DNA of 24,959 nt from a virus: IMG/VR virus record IMGVR_UViG_3300018416_000108, positions 1-24,959 of that record. One strand, given 5' to 3'. Within the stretch, counting starts at the first letter, position 1. Each line of letters opens with the position of its first letter. Shown in pieces: positions 6,623 to 13,973 of this stretch. The position numbers and the translations under genes are program-made. Below the pieces are notes generated by a model that saw only the letters and a program-made list of their open reading frames with translations, searched no databases and was not told where the DNA came from.

Positions 6623-7811
6623 GTGGTATGCTAAAGCTAGAGATAAGCAACTAATCACAGACGAAGATAAGTATAATATTCAAATTTTTCTTGCTGGTAG
6701 AGGTTTTGGCAAGACTTTGACACTAAGTTATGATGCAACTATCTACTGTTTGCTCAACCCAAATTCTATTGTAGGTGTAATAGCTCCGACTTATTCAGAC
6801 TTAAAAAAGATAATCTTTCAGGGAGAATCAGGATTATTAAATATCATTGACAGAGACCTTATGGCTAATAGTGGTTATAACAAGACAGATAACCAGATAG
6901 ATTTTTACAATGGCTCAAAGATAATTGGCTTTCCAGCTATTGAGCCAGACCGCATAAGAGGTAATAACTTCCATAGAGCTTATTGTGATGAGTTAGCTTC
7001 TTGGAGATACAGAGAGACCTTTGATAACTTGATGATGGCATTAAGGCTTGGAGATAGTCCAAAATGTATCATTACAACTACACCTAGACCAACAGAACTT
7101 ATCAAAGAACTTGCAGTCAGAGCAGATACCAAAGTTATTAGAGGAAGTACATTTGAGAACGCTGATAATTTAGCTCCATCAACTATCCAAATGTTAAAGG
7201 AAAGATATGAGGGAACAAGGCTTGGGCGACAGGAACTATATGCCGAGATATTAGAAGATATAGAAGGTGCATTATTTAATTCTGCTAATATTGAACAAAA
7301 TAGAGTTGATGTTTTACCAGAGATGCAAAGAATTGTGGTCAGTATTGACCCAGCAGTAACAAGCAAATCATCATCTGATGAAACAGGAATCATTGTTGCT
7401 GGTAGAGGGATTGATAATCATTACTATATTTTAGATGATAAATCTGGTATTTTTAGTCCAGATGTATGGATAAAACGAGCCATAGAATTGTTTTATAAAT
7501 ACGAAGCAGATAGAATAGTATGTGAAGTTAATAATGGTGGAGATTTAATTGAAAAATTATTGCGTATACAAGATGCTAATGTGCCATATACTTCTGTCCG
7601 AGCAACCAGAGGGAAAATCTTACGAGCCGAGCCTGTATCAAGTCTTTACGAGAGGAATCTTGTACACCATCACAAATACTTTAAGGAGTTAGAAGAACAG
7701 ATGTGTTCCTATACAGCAGATACGATTAAAAGTCCAGACAGGCTTGATTCTTTAGTGTGGGCTTTGACGAATCTTCAATCTTCTGGAAGGGCAATATTTA
7801 GAATCACTTGA
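6528..7811 (+). CDS. terL: terminase large subunit
   Basis: A 427-residue packaging ATPase/nuclease. Walker A is AGRGFGKT (K62), Walker B is AYCDELAS (D154, E155), and the coupling motif region is CIITTTPRP. The RNase H-like nuclease acids are D274 (VSIDPAV), E333 (VCEVNN) and D407 (DRLDSLVWAL). All expected catalytic residues are present and the length is normal. GTGGAG seven bases upstream of the ATG at 6528 supports this start inside terS. It cuts concatemeric DNA and drives it through the portal encoded next. Confidence 0.95.
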   Translation: MAQSKMINLKNWQEQFKELDSQNQKATILLTEWYAKARDKQLITDEDKYNIQIFLAGRGFGKTLTLSYDATIYCLLNPNSIVGVIAPTYSDLKKIIFQGESGLLNIIDRDLMANSGYNKTDNQIDFYNGSKIIGFPAIEPDRIRGNNFHRAYCDELASWRYRETFDNLMMALRLGDSPKCIITTTPRPTELIKELAVRADTKVIRGSTFENADNLAPSTIQMLKERYEGTRLGRQELYAEILEDIEGALFNSANIEQNRVDVLPEMQRIVVSIDPAVTSKSSSDETGIIVAGRGIDNHYYILDDKSGIFSPDVWIKRAIELFYKYEADRIVCEVNNGGDLIEKLLRIQDANVPYTSVRATRGKILRAEPVSSLYERNLVHHHKYFKELEEQMCSYTADTIKSPDRLDSLVWALTNLQSSGRAIFRIT

Positions 7812-7819
7812 GGGACAGA

Positions 7820-10024
7820 ATGGGATTATTTGACAGATTTAAAGGTAAACAGCCAGAGCCATTTCAAAGGAAAGAAGCTCCAAAAGTAATTATTAACAAG
7901 CTCAATGCTTATGCTGGTAAAAGCAATAGGCGTTATAAAGAATTTTCACAAGATGGATATTTAGAGAACAGCATAGTATATCGTTGTATCAATTTGATAG
8001 CGAATAATATCTCTGCTTGTAAGATTAGAGTTTATTCTGGAGAAGATGAGCTACAAAACCACGAATTGATATCTTTACTTGCAAGACCAAATCCACTTCA
8101 ATCAGGAAAAGAGTATTTTCATTCAATGGTAAGTTATCTGCTTATATCAGGTAATTCTTATATGTTGAGAGATAAAGAAGTGGGTATACCAAAAGAATTA
8201 TACCTTTTAAGACCAGATAGGATAGAAATCACAGCATCTAGCTCAATGATACCAGATAAGTATTGTTATAAGGTAGATGGTAGAATGGTAGCTGAATATC
8301 CTGTTGATAAGTTGACAGGAGCAAGTCAATTAAAGCACATTAAACTCTGGAATCCTTTAGATGACTTCTTGGGTGCTAGTCCAATCCAAACAGGAGCTTA
8401 TAACATAGACCAGCATAACTTGGCTGGATTGCATAATGTTGGATTATTAAAAAATGGCTGTACGCCTTCTGCTATGCTTAAATTTCAACCAAAAGATGAA
8501 ACAGGTATGTCAGCAACTTTAACAGATGACCAGAGAGCACAGATATTAGATGATTTAAGATTTAGATTTGAAGGTGCAAATAATTCTGGTAGACCATTAT
8601 TGCTTGAAGGAGATTTTGACTACCAACAGCTTGGCTTATCGCCTAAGGATATGGATTTCTTAGAGCTAATGAATATGTCAGCTAGAGAAATAGCTTTATG
8701 TTTTGGTGTACCAGCTCAATTAGTTGGTATTGCAGACCAGACTTATGCGAATGTAGCAGAAGCAAGATTATCCTTATACGAAGAAACAATTATACCATTA
8801 CTTAACCGAATAGAATCAGACTTAAACGAATGGTTAACACCTTTATATGATGGTGATTTAAAAATTGTTTACGACATTGATTCAATACCAGCTATGGCAG
8901 AGAAAAGAAGGCAAATATATGAAAATGTTAATTCAGCAGTTAGTTCTGGAATTATTACTAGAAATGAAGCCAGAGAACGATTGGGTCTGGAGTCCATTGA
9001 TGGAGCTGATAGTTTATTAGTTCCGAGCAATCTATTCCCTCTTGGAGAAGTAGAAGAAGCAGATGAAGAAAATGATATGCCTGTTGATTCAGAGGGAAAT
9101 GAGAAATATGACGACACATACGAAATGCTTTATGGAGAGAAATTAGACGAATATCCAGATGGAGAAGATGTTGACCCAAAGTTACCTGATGCCTATAGGT
9201 TAGGCAACGAAGCAAAGAATTGTGGTAACTGCATCTATTACGAAAACAAATATTGTGATTTCTTTGATGCAGAAGTCAGACCAGAATATTTATGTAATGC
9301 TTGGGCTGGAGAAGAAGAAAAGGCATTAGATGATTTAGACCTTGTTCCTACTGATTCTATGGCAAGAGAAGCTCAAAAGGGATTGGATATGAGAAAAGAA
9401 TTTGGCAGAGGTGGAACAGCAGTTGGTGTTGCAAGAGCAAATCAGTTGGTCAGAAAAGAAAGATTATCACCTAGTACAGTTTTAAGAATGTACTCCTTTT
9501 TTTCAAGGCACGAAAATGGCAAACAAGAAGAAGGTTTTAATAGAGGAGATAAAGGCTTTCCATCAGCAAGAAGGATAGCGTGGCAACTTTGGGGCTCAGA
9601 CGAAGGATTCTCTTGGGCTAAAAAGAAAAGGAATCAGATAATGAAAGAACGAGAAAAGTCATTGGAAGATATGACTTATGAAAATATTAATGAAGATGTT
9701 AGCTATAAGGCATATGGTCTTACAGCAAGAGTAGAGACAGCGTTAAGAGAAAAAGTAAAAGAGCACAATGATAAATATGGAGATAAAAAAGGTAAGAGAG
9801 TAACGCTTGGAATGTTAGCTCAGTCCTTTAAGCGTGGTATTGGAGCTTATAGAACAAATCCACAAAGCGTAAGACCTAGTGTCAGAGCCAGAGGTGGAGA
9901 GGACAGATGGGCGTTTGCACGAGTAAACACTCTATTATCAGCAATCAGAACAGGAAAATTTAAAGGTGGTAAGTTTGACACCGATTTGCTTCCGAAAGGA
10001 CACCCATTATCAACGAGGAAATAA
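7820..10024 (+). CDS. portal protein with long C-terminal multidomain extension
   Basis: The start is set at the ATG (7820) behind GAGGGACAGA, giving MGLFDRFKG, a typical portal N-terminus; a TTG at 7808 is also in frame. Residues 1 to about 410 are an HK97-type portal (SIVYRCINLIANNISACKI..., LLARPNPLQSGKEYF, SAREIALCFGVPAQLVG, YEETIIPLLNRIE). The remaining 320 residues are extra: an acidic linker, a four-Cys cluster near 467-495 (CGNC-x7-C-x12-C) resembling the HiPIP iron-sulfur pattern, a segment GRGGTAVGVARANQLVRKE...PSTVLRMYSFFSRHE, and a final basic module ending GKFDTDLLPKGHPLS. The last two occur in other phage structural proteins as far as I recall. The stop is followed two bases later by the M15 gene. 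Confidence 0.9.
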   Translation: MGLFDRFKGKQPEPFQRKEAPKVIINKLNAYAGKSNRRYKEFSQDGYLENSIVYRCINLIANNISACKIRVYSGEDELQNHELISLLARPNPLQSGKEYFHSMVSYLLISGNSYMLRDKEVGIPKELYLLRPDRIEITASSSMIPDKYCYKVDGRMVAEYPVDKLTGASQLKHIKLWNPLDDFLGASPIQTGAYNIDQHNLAGLHNVGLLKNGCTPSAMLKFQPKDETGMSATLTDDQRAQILDDLRFRFEGANNSGRPLLLEGDFDYQQLGLSPKDMDFLELMNMSAREIALCFGVPAQLVGIADQTYANVAEARLSLYEETIIPLLNRIESDLNEWLTPLYDGDLKIVYDIDSIPAMAEKRRQIYENVNSAVSSGIITRNEARERLGLESIDGADSLLVPSNLFPLGEVEEADEENDMPVDSEGNEKYDDTYEMLYGEKLDEYPDGEDVDPKLPDAYRLGNEAKNCGNCIYYENKYCDFFDAEVRPEYLCNAWAGEEEKALDDLDLVPTDSMAREAQKGLDMRKEFGRGGTAVGVARANQLVRKERLSPSTVLRMYSFFSRHENGKQEEGFNRGDKGFPSARRIAWQLWGSDEGFSWAKKKRNQIMKEREKSLEDMTYENINEDVSYKAYGLTARVETALREKVKEHNDKYGDKKGKRVTLGMLAQSFKRGIGAYRTNPQSVRPSVRARGGEDRWAFARVNTLLSAIRTGKFKGGKFDTDLLPKGHPLSTRK

Positions 10025-10026
10025 AT

Positions 10027-10428
10027 ATGTTTAAATTTGGCAATAGTTCATTAGAAAAACTAGATACAGTACACCCAGACTTAAAGCTGATTATGACTGA
10101 GACCATTAAGCTCACACCGATTGATTTTGGTATTACAGAAGGCTTAAGAAGCATTGAGAGAGCCGAGCAGTTGCAAAAAGAAGGTGCTAGTAAAGTAGGC
10201 TCTAAATCAAAGCATTGTGTGGGTAAAGCTGTAGATATTGTGTGCTATAATAATGGAGATGTAACTTGGGATTTAGATTTTTATGAAGCAGTTGCTCAAG
10301 TGGTTGGAGAGGTGTCAGAATTATTAGATATTCCTATAAGATGGGGTGGCAGTTGGGAAACAGGTAACTTCAAGCTAAACAGGGATATGAAATTTATTGA
10401 TGCAGTTCATTTTGAACTAGGAGAGTAG
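10027..10428 (+). CDS. M15-family peptidoglycan endopeptidase (endolysin-like)
   Basis: A 133-residue peptidase of the M15/VanY type. Zinc-site residues are visible: SKHCVGKAVDI with H63 and D70 (the SxHxxGxAxD motif), and H128 with E130 in DAVHFEL near the end. ITEGLRSIERAEQLQKEGAS is the typical N-terminal loop of L-alanyl-D-glutamate or D-Ala-D-Ala cutting phage enzymes. No signal peptide or membrane segment is present, so it would act as a holin-dependent endolysin or as a virion-associated enzyme. Its place between portal and minor head protein, rather than in a lysis cassette, leaves both roles open. Confidence 0.85.
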   Translation: MFKFGNSSLEKLDTVHPDLKLIMTETIKLTPIDFGITEGLRSIERAEQLQKEGASKVGSKSKHCVGKAVDIVCYNNGDVTWDLDFYEAVAQVVGEVSELLDIPIRWGGSWETGNFKLNRDMKFIDAVHFELGE

Positions 10429-10448
10429 ATTGCTAAACAATTTGCTTT

Positions 10449-12371
10449 ATGGTCAATAAAATAAAATTAAATAGGAATAAGGAATATAAGGAATTACTTA
10501 AACTATACCTTAATCTTACAAAAAATCTTAACGCTAAACTTAAAAGATTATTCAGGAAAACAGCAAGAAAAGCTGAGAAGGAATATCTGGAAGCTGGAGA
10601 TATGTATTTTGTGTTCATAGAAGATTTCTCTGATGATTTATACAAGATACTATCTAGTCATTACCGAGCAGTCATTACCGCATCTGGAGAAAGACTAATC
10701 AAGCAACGCCAAAAGCAAGAAAGCGAGTTGGATAAGATTATTGCTAAATATATAGCCACTACAACAGCGACCAAAGTTACCAATATAACTGAGACCACCA
10801 GAAACAGCATCAGGAAGTCCATAAAGCGTGGTATTGCTGATGGAGAGTCCATTCCTACTATTGCCAAAGATATAAGGCAAGATAACGCATTTAAGCCCTA
10901 CAGAGCCACTATGATAGCAAGAACAGAGACTCATTCTGCTATGAACTATGGAAATGATGAAGTATCTAAGACATTAGGCTTTGACCAGCCTGTTAAGGAA
11001 TGGCGTTCTGCATTAGATGTAAGAACGAGAGCTTGGCATAGAGCTATGAATGGGACTGTTGTTGCCAGAGATGATTATTTCAAAGTTAATACTCCTGTTG
11101 CTAAAGGTGGTTTTGTGGAAAGAAGAATGAGCTTTACAGGAGATTATGAGAATGGTGGCGGAGCAAATGTTATTAATTGCAGATGTTTTACCTTGTATTA
11201 TGATTCAGCAGATGAAGTGATTGGGGCAACACCGAAACCAGATAGTCCTATAGTTAATGTAGAGGAACTGCCACCAATACCAGAGCCAAAAATACCTGTA
11301 GGTTTTGTTGGGTTTGGTAGAACAACAGATAAAGAATTGGAATTTCATAATGATTCTTGGAACGACAGCCCAGAAAAATATAAACAAATACCAGCTAAAT
11401 TTAAAGAAATAAAAGTAACAACAACTACTGCTGGGTCTTACTATGACAGTAGTAAAATAAATATAAATAAAGATAGAAATGGCTATAGCAAATCAGCAAC
11501 TTTTAGGCACGAATATGGACACCACGCAGATAGAGAGATGTGGAAAACAAATTTAAATAAAAATACAAAGTTTGGTAAAAAAATCAAAACAATTAAAGAA
11601 GCTGATAAAAGAAATCGTATAGATATTGGCTCATTAGTTTACGCAAAAGAAATAAAAAAAGATAGAGATAAGGTGAAAGAAAATATAAAAAATGGTAGCT
11701 ATAAATATGAATCAAATCTCCCTCGTAAAAATGGTCTTACTGCTATGGAAAACTATCAAAACCAAAAATTTGCACAATATGGGTATGATGAATCAACCAG
11801 AACTTTTGCTAATTTAAAAACCAAAGAAGATATACAAATATTCTTAAATGATGTATTTGAAGATGGAATATTTTTTAAAAAAGAAGAAATAAAACAACTT
11901 ATAAATTTTGATGAAATTGCTGGTGGCACATTTGAATTAGATATCAGTAGTGTTAGACAGGCTGTAAGATACCAAATGGCAAATAAAATGGGATTAATAG
12001 ATTCTGAATCGTCAATCGGTATTTTTCGTTCATTAAATGGGTTTATTATGAGAAGGTCTACCAGAGAAGTTACTTTAAATGCTTCAAGAGATATTGGTAT
12101 GCTATCAGATTATATGGGTGCTATAACAACAAATAAATTTGGATATGGACACAATACAGACTATTATTTAAAAACTCAAGCTAAAGTAAGAATTGGCAGA
12201 GAAGCTGTATCAAGTAATAGTTCAGCAGAAGCATTTGCACAATATATATCATTATCATCATCTCCACAATCACAGCTATGGAGAATTAAAATGACCGAAT
12301 TTGCTCCAAACACTAAAAATGGTTTTGATGAAATGGTTGATGTAATATTAAAAATGGATAACTTAGATTGA
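10449..12371 (+). CDS. MuF-type minor head protein fused to a zincin-like metallopeptidase domain
   Basis: A 640-residue protein. The N-terminal part is basic and helical; residues about 130-255 are the phage Mu F/SPP1 gp7 head morphogenesis domain (YRATMIARTETHSAMNYGNDEV, KEWRSALDVRTRAWHRAMNG, GGANVINCRCFTLYY). A Pro-rich linker (VEELPPIPEPKIPVG) leads to a domain of about 350 residues with RHEYGHHAD at H354-E355-Y-G-H358, a zincin HExxH, and a later SSAEAFAQY (E594) that fits the third gluzincin ligand. The layout matches the MuF polymorphic toxins, where a toxin domain rides on a virion protein. A convergent small gene follows after one base. The start has only a weak RBS. Confidence 0.85.
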   Translation: MVNKIKLNRNKEYKELLKLYLNLTKNLNAKLKRLFRKTARKAEKEYLEAGDMYFVFIEDFSDDLYKILSSHYRAVITASGERLIKQRQKQESELDKIIAKYIATTTATKVTNITETTRNSIRKSIKRGIADGESIPTIAKDIRQDNAFKPYRATMIARTETHSAMNYGNDEVSKTLGFDQPVKEWRSALDVRTRAWHRAMNGTVVARDDYFKVNTPVAKGGFVERRMSFTGDYENGGGANVINCRCFTLYYDSADEVIGATPKPDSPIVNVEELPPIPEPKIPVGFVGFGRTTDKELEFHNDSWNDSPEKYKQIPAKFKEIKVTTTTAGSYYDSSKININKDRNGYSKSATFRHEYGHHADREMWKTNLNKNTKFGKKIKTIKEADKRNRIDIGSLVYAKEIKKDRDKVKENIKNGSYKYESNLPRKNGLTAMENYQNQKFAQYGYDESTRTFANLKTKEDIQIFLNDVFEDGIFFKKEEIKQLINFDEIAGGTFELDISSVRQAVRYQMANKMGLIDSESSIGIFRSLNGFIMRRSTREVTLNASRDIGMLSDYMGAITTNKFGYGHNTDYYLKTQAKVRIGREAVSSNSSAEAFAQYISLSSSPQSQLWRIKMTEFAPNTKNGFDEMVDVILKMDNLD

Positions 12372-12372
12372 G

Positions 12373-12648
12373 CTATTGTCGTGCTTCTTTTGGAATTTTA
12401 AAGACTGTTGTGCTTATATCTTCTGGCTCAATTCTAACATTTTTCTTAATTGATTTATTTATTAATCTTATATAGGAAAGTTCAACACTTTTGCTATCAA
12501 AAGCATTGGGATTATCATAGACTTCATATGTAAACAAATCTTTATAAAATTGATAACCAAAGTGTCGCACATAAGATTCTTGTGCTTCTCTTATATCTTT
12601 GTTTTTTTGTACTTGTATATCATTAATTACATCATCTAGTAATGCCAT
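12373..12648 (-). CDS. hypothetical moron protein (91 aa), antisense to the head operon
   Basis: Unrecognised 91-residue protein (QESYVRHFGYQFYKDLFTYEVYDNP..., ending KIPKEARQ). It is the only minus-strand gene inside the structural region, with a leader-like RBS (CTTAAATATAGGAG) and a likely promoter at 12683-12711. It ends one base after the MuF-metallopeptidase gene in convergent orientation. A role as immunity protein or modulator for that domain is possible by position only; it could equally be an unrelated accessory gene. Confidence 0.65.
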   Translation of the reverse strand: MALLDDVINDIQVQKNKDIREAQESYVRHFGYQFYKDLFTYEVYDNPNAFDSKSVELSYIRLINKSIKKNVRIEPEDISTTVFKIPKEARQ

Positions 12649-12668
12649 AATTCTCCTATATTTAAGTC
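12646..12668 (-). repeat. repeated leader/RBS block, degenerate copy
   Basis: Minus-strand GACTTAAATATAGGAGAATT followed by ATG. It has the ACTTAAATA and TAGGAGA parts of the common leader with two extra bases between them. Confidence 0.6.
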
Positions 12669-12682
12669 AATTTCAACCAATC

Positions 12683-12711
12683 ATTATAATATTTTATAAA
12701 ATAATTGTATA
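12683..12711 (-). promoter_or_regulatory. possible promoter for the gene at 12648
   Basis: On the minus strand TATACA (12706-12711), a 17-base spacer and TATAAT (12683-12688). The -10 is perfect; the -35 matches four of six bases. Surrounding sequence is very AT-rich, so chance matches are likely. Confidence 0.4.
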
Positions 12712-12770
12712 TATTTTTTAATAGCTATATAAATCAAACACTTACAGACTAAATAAAGTATATAAAAAAG

Positions 12771-12798
12771 TTGCATATATAATCTAATTATATATAAT
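12771..12798 (+). promoter_or_regulatory. moron promoter with AT palindrome in spacer
   Basis: TTGCAT (12771-12776), a 16-base spacer and TATAAT (12793-12798), followed by AGGTTTT. The spacer with its flanks reads as the inverted repeat ATATATAAT-CTA-ATTATATAT. The same arrangement, including AGGTTTT, is found at 13946-13973. Confidence 0.8.
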
Positions 12799-12805
12799 AG
12801 GTTTT

Positions 12806-12825
12806 ATAAGTTAATAACAACTTAT
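12806..12825 (+). promoter_or_regulatory. inverted repeat in the 5' leader
   Basis: ATAAGTT-AATAAC-AACTTAT can form a 7-bp hairpin just after the probable transcription start. A related block, GTTGATAACAACTTAT, lies in the leader of the minus-strand gene at 657 (685-700). It may be an operator or a 5'-UTR hairpin. Confidence 0.5.
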
Positions 12826-12827
12826 AT

Positions 12828-12854
12828 AAAAACTTAAACAGGAGATAGGAAATG
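12828..12854 (+). repeat. repeated leader/RBS block, copy 4
   Basis: AAAAACTTAAACAGGAGATA followed by GGAAATG. It differs from the copy at 13331-13357 by one base (C for T). It sets the start of the gene at 12852. Confidence 0.9.
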
Positions 12855-13250
12855 AATTGCCAAATTAAATACATAGAGAGTGGAGTAGATGTAATAACTG
12901 ATAGCTATTTATTAGATATGTTACTTGAAACCGACAAAACAACACTCACAAAATTATCAGAGAAATATATGCGTGATGATAAAAGAGTTATAGATGAAAA
13001 TAGAGCATATATAGGAAATAAAAGGGACTATGCTTATACATATAAGACTGTTGAATGTGATAGCTTTGAGGAATTGTTTGAAAAATATAATAAGATTTTA
13101 CACAAGGGAGCTAGAATATATGTGGAAGGCTGGTCTAATGATTTCATAGTTATGCAACAAGGTATGGAAAAAAGAGATTCAGAAATAGAATATTGGGAAA
13201 CAAACTATAAGACCAGTAAAGCTGGAGAATTTTTAACAGTTGAAAGATAA
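12852..13250 (+). CDS. hypothetical protein (132 aa)
   Basis: Unrecognised 132-residue mixed alpha/beta protein with a readable core (ECDSFEELFEKYNKILHKGARIYVEGWSNDF). It is the first gene of the rightward moron cassette, with its own promoter at 12771 and a near-consensus leader and RBS. It is followed by a GNRA hairpin and then the hammerhead ribozyme, so its mRNA should receive a defined 3' end by self-cleavage near 13283. No motif points to a function. Confidence 0.75.
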   Translation: MNCQIKYIESGVDVITDSYLLDMLLETDKTTLTKLSEKYMRDDKRVIDENRAYIGNKRDYAYTYKTVECDSFEELFEKYNKILHKGARIYVEGWSNDFIVMQQGMEKRDSEIEYWETNYKTSKAGEFLTVER

Positions 13251-13258
13251 TTTTAACA

Positions 13259-13276
13259 GGGAGCAGAAATGCTCCC
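13259..13276 (+). repeat. GNRA-tetraloop hairpin after stop codon
   Basis: GGGAGCA-GAAA-TGCTCCC, a 7-bp stem with a GAAA tetraloop, eight bases after the TAA of the gene at 12852-13250. No U-tract follows; the hammerhead ribozyme begins two bases later. After ribozyme cleavage it would protect the 3' end of the upstream RNA. Confidence 0.88.
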
Positions 13277-13278
13277 AC

Positions 13279-13327
13279 CTGTCCTAGAGTGTGTGCTCTA
13301 GCTGACGAGTTCAAAAGAACGAAACAG
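13279..13327 (+). ncRNA. hammerhead ribozyme (type III topology)
   Basis: All core elements occur in order. The stem III 5' strand CTG and U16.1 precede C17 (13283), the predicted cleavage site. Stem I is CTAGAG-tgtgtg-CTCTAG (13284-13301), a perfect 6-bp hairpin. The core CTGACGA (13302-13308) fits CUGANGA. Stem II is GTTC-AAAA-GAAC (13309-13320) with the preferred G10.1:C11.1 pair. GAAA (13321-13324) and the stem III 3' strand CAG (13325-13327) close the junction. Stem III is short: three pairs plus U16.1-A15.1. No core base is missing. The element lies in the intergenic region between the GNRA hairpin and the leader/RBS of the next gene. Self-cleavage is inferred, not shown. Confidence 0.92.
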
Positions 13328-13330
13328 AAT

Positions 13331-13357
13331 AAAAACTTAAATAGGAGATAGGAAATG
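13331..13357 (+). repeat. repeated leader/RBS block, copy 5
   Basis: AAAAACTTAAATAGGAGATA followed by GGAAATG, starting three bases after the 3' end of the hammerhead. Identical to the copies at 178-204 (minus strand) and 14208-14234. Confidence 0.9.
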
Positions 13358-13546
13358 ACAAATTATAAATTTATGACAGCAGAAGAAGTAGAAGATACTA
13401 TTGATAGAGCAGTTGAAAAAGCAATGGCAGAAATCAATAAGATTGATTTAAACCAATGGGAAAGTGATGGGTGTGGTTTAGCTATGGCACTTGATGGATT
13501 ATTACGAAATCAAGTTTTAGACCAAATAGAACATTTTGCAGATTAA
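13355..13546 (+). CDS. hypothetical small protein (63 aa)
   Basis: Unrecognised 63-residue protein, acidic and probably helical (FMTAEEVEDTIDRAVEKAMAE...). The start is fixed by the conserved leader. Its mRNA would begin with the 3' product of the hammerhead (5'-OH at 13284), so its translation could depend on ribozyme processing. A GNRA hairpin follows the stop codon. Confidence 0.7.
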   Translation: MTNYKFMTAEEVEDTIDRAVEKAMAEINKIDLNQWESDGCGLAMALDGLLRNQVLDQIEHFAD

Positions 13547-13552
13547 TTAACA

Positions 13553-13570
13553 GGGAGCAGAAATGCTCCC
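13553..13570 (+). repeat. GNRA-tetraloop hairpin after stop codon
   Basis: GGGAGCA-GAAA-TGCTCCC, identical to 13259-13276, seven bases after the TAA at 13544-13546. No U-tract and no ribozyme follow this copy. Confidence 0.88.
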
Positions 13571-13590
13571 ACTTACATTAGGAGTATAAT

Positions 13591-13884
13591 ATGAAAGTAT
13601 GGGATAACGAACTTGGCAGAAAAAGTAAATTTAGAAAAGGTCATTCTTGGAGAAAAATTTTAGATAATGTAAATGAAGGGGACAAAGTAATTAATGGTAG
13701 TAATGAGGTTTTTATTTGCACAATGAAATTAGATTTAAACGAATATCATAATTTTGGAGAGAAAAATCTTAGAATTTATTTGCACCCAACAAAAAAAGAT
13801 GGAACTTTACATAAGGGAAGAATTCCTATTTGTTATCGTAATGATGGGAATTTCTTATGGGAAAAAGAAAAAACAAATTGCTAA
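13591..13884 (+). CDS. hypothetical protein (97 aa)
   Basis: Unrecognised 97-residue basic protein (KVWDNELGRKSKFRKGHSWRKILDNVNEGDKVINGS...). The start has a normal RBS (TTAGGAGTATAATATG) that is not the repeated leader, unlike its neighbours. The centre looks beta-rich, possibly an OB or SH3-like barrel, but this is a guess from composition. A strong terminator lies directly after the stop. Confidence 0.65.
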   Translation: MKVWDNELGRKSKFRKGHSWRKILDNVNEGDKVINGSNEVFICTMKLDLNEYHNFGEKNLRIYLHPTKKDGTLHKGRIPICYRNDGNFLWEKEKTNC

Positions 13885-13895
13885 GAGGAACTTGA

Positions 13896-13920
13896 GGGCT
13901 AGAAATAGCCCTTTTTTTTT
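13896..13920 (+). terminator. rho-independent terminator
   Basis: GGGCTA-GAAA-TAGCCC with nine Ts. The preceding block GCTAAGAGGAACTTGAGGGC closely matches the one before the terminator at 14633, so the whole terminator unit is duplicated. Confidence 0.92.
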
Positions 13921-13945
13921 ATCTAAAAATAATTATATAAAATAC

Positions 13946-13973
13946 TTGCATATATAATTAAATTATATATACT
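13946..13973 (+). promoter_or_regulatory. moron promoter with AT palindrome in spacer
   Basis: TTGCAT (13946-13951), a 16-base spacer and TATACT (13968-13973), then AGGTTTT. The spacer and flanks form the inverted repeat TATATAATT-A-AATTATATA. It lies right after a terminator, so it restarts transcription for the gene at 14016. Confidence 0.8.

Noticed and set aside
6980-7393. Minus-strand ORF of 137 codons within terL
   Set aside because: A shadow of the conserved terminase frame, with Ser/Leu-rich antisense composition and no RBS.
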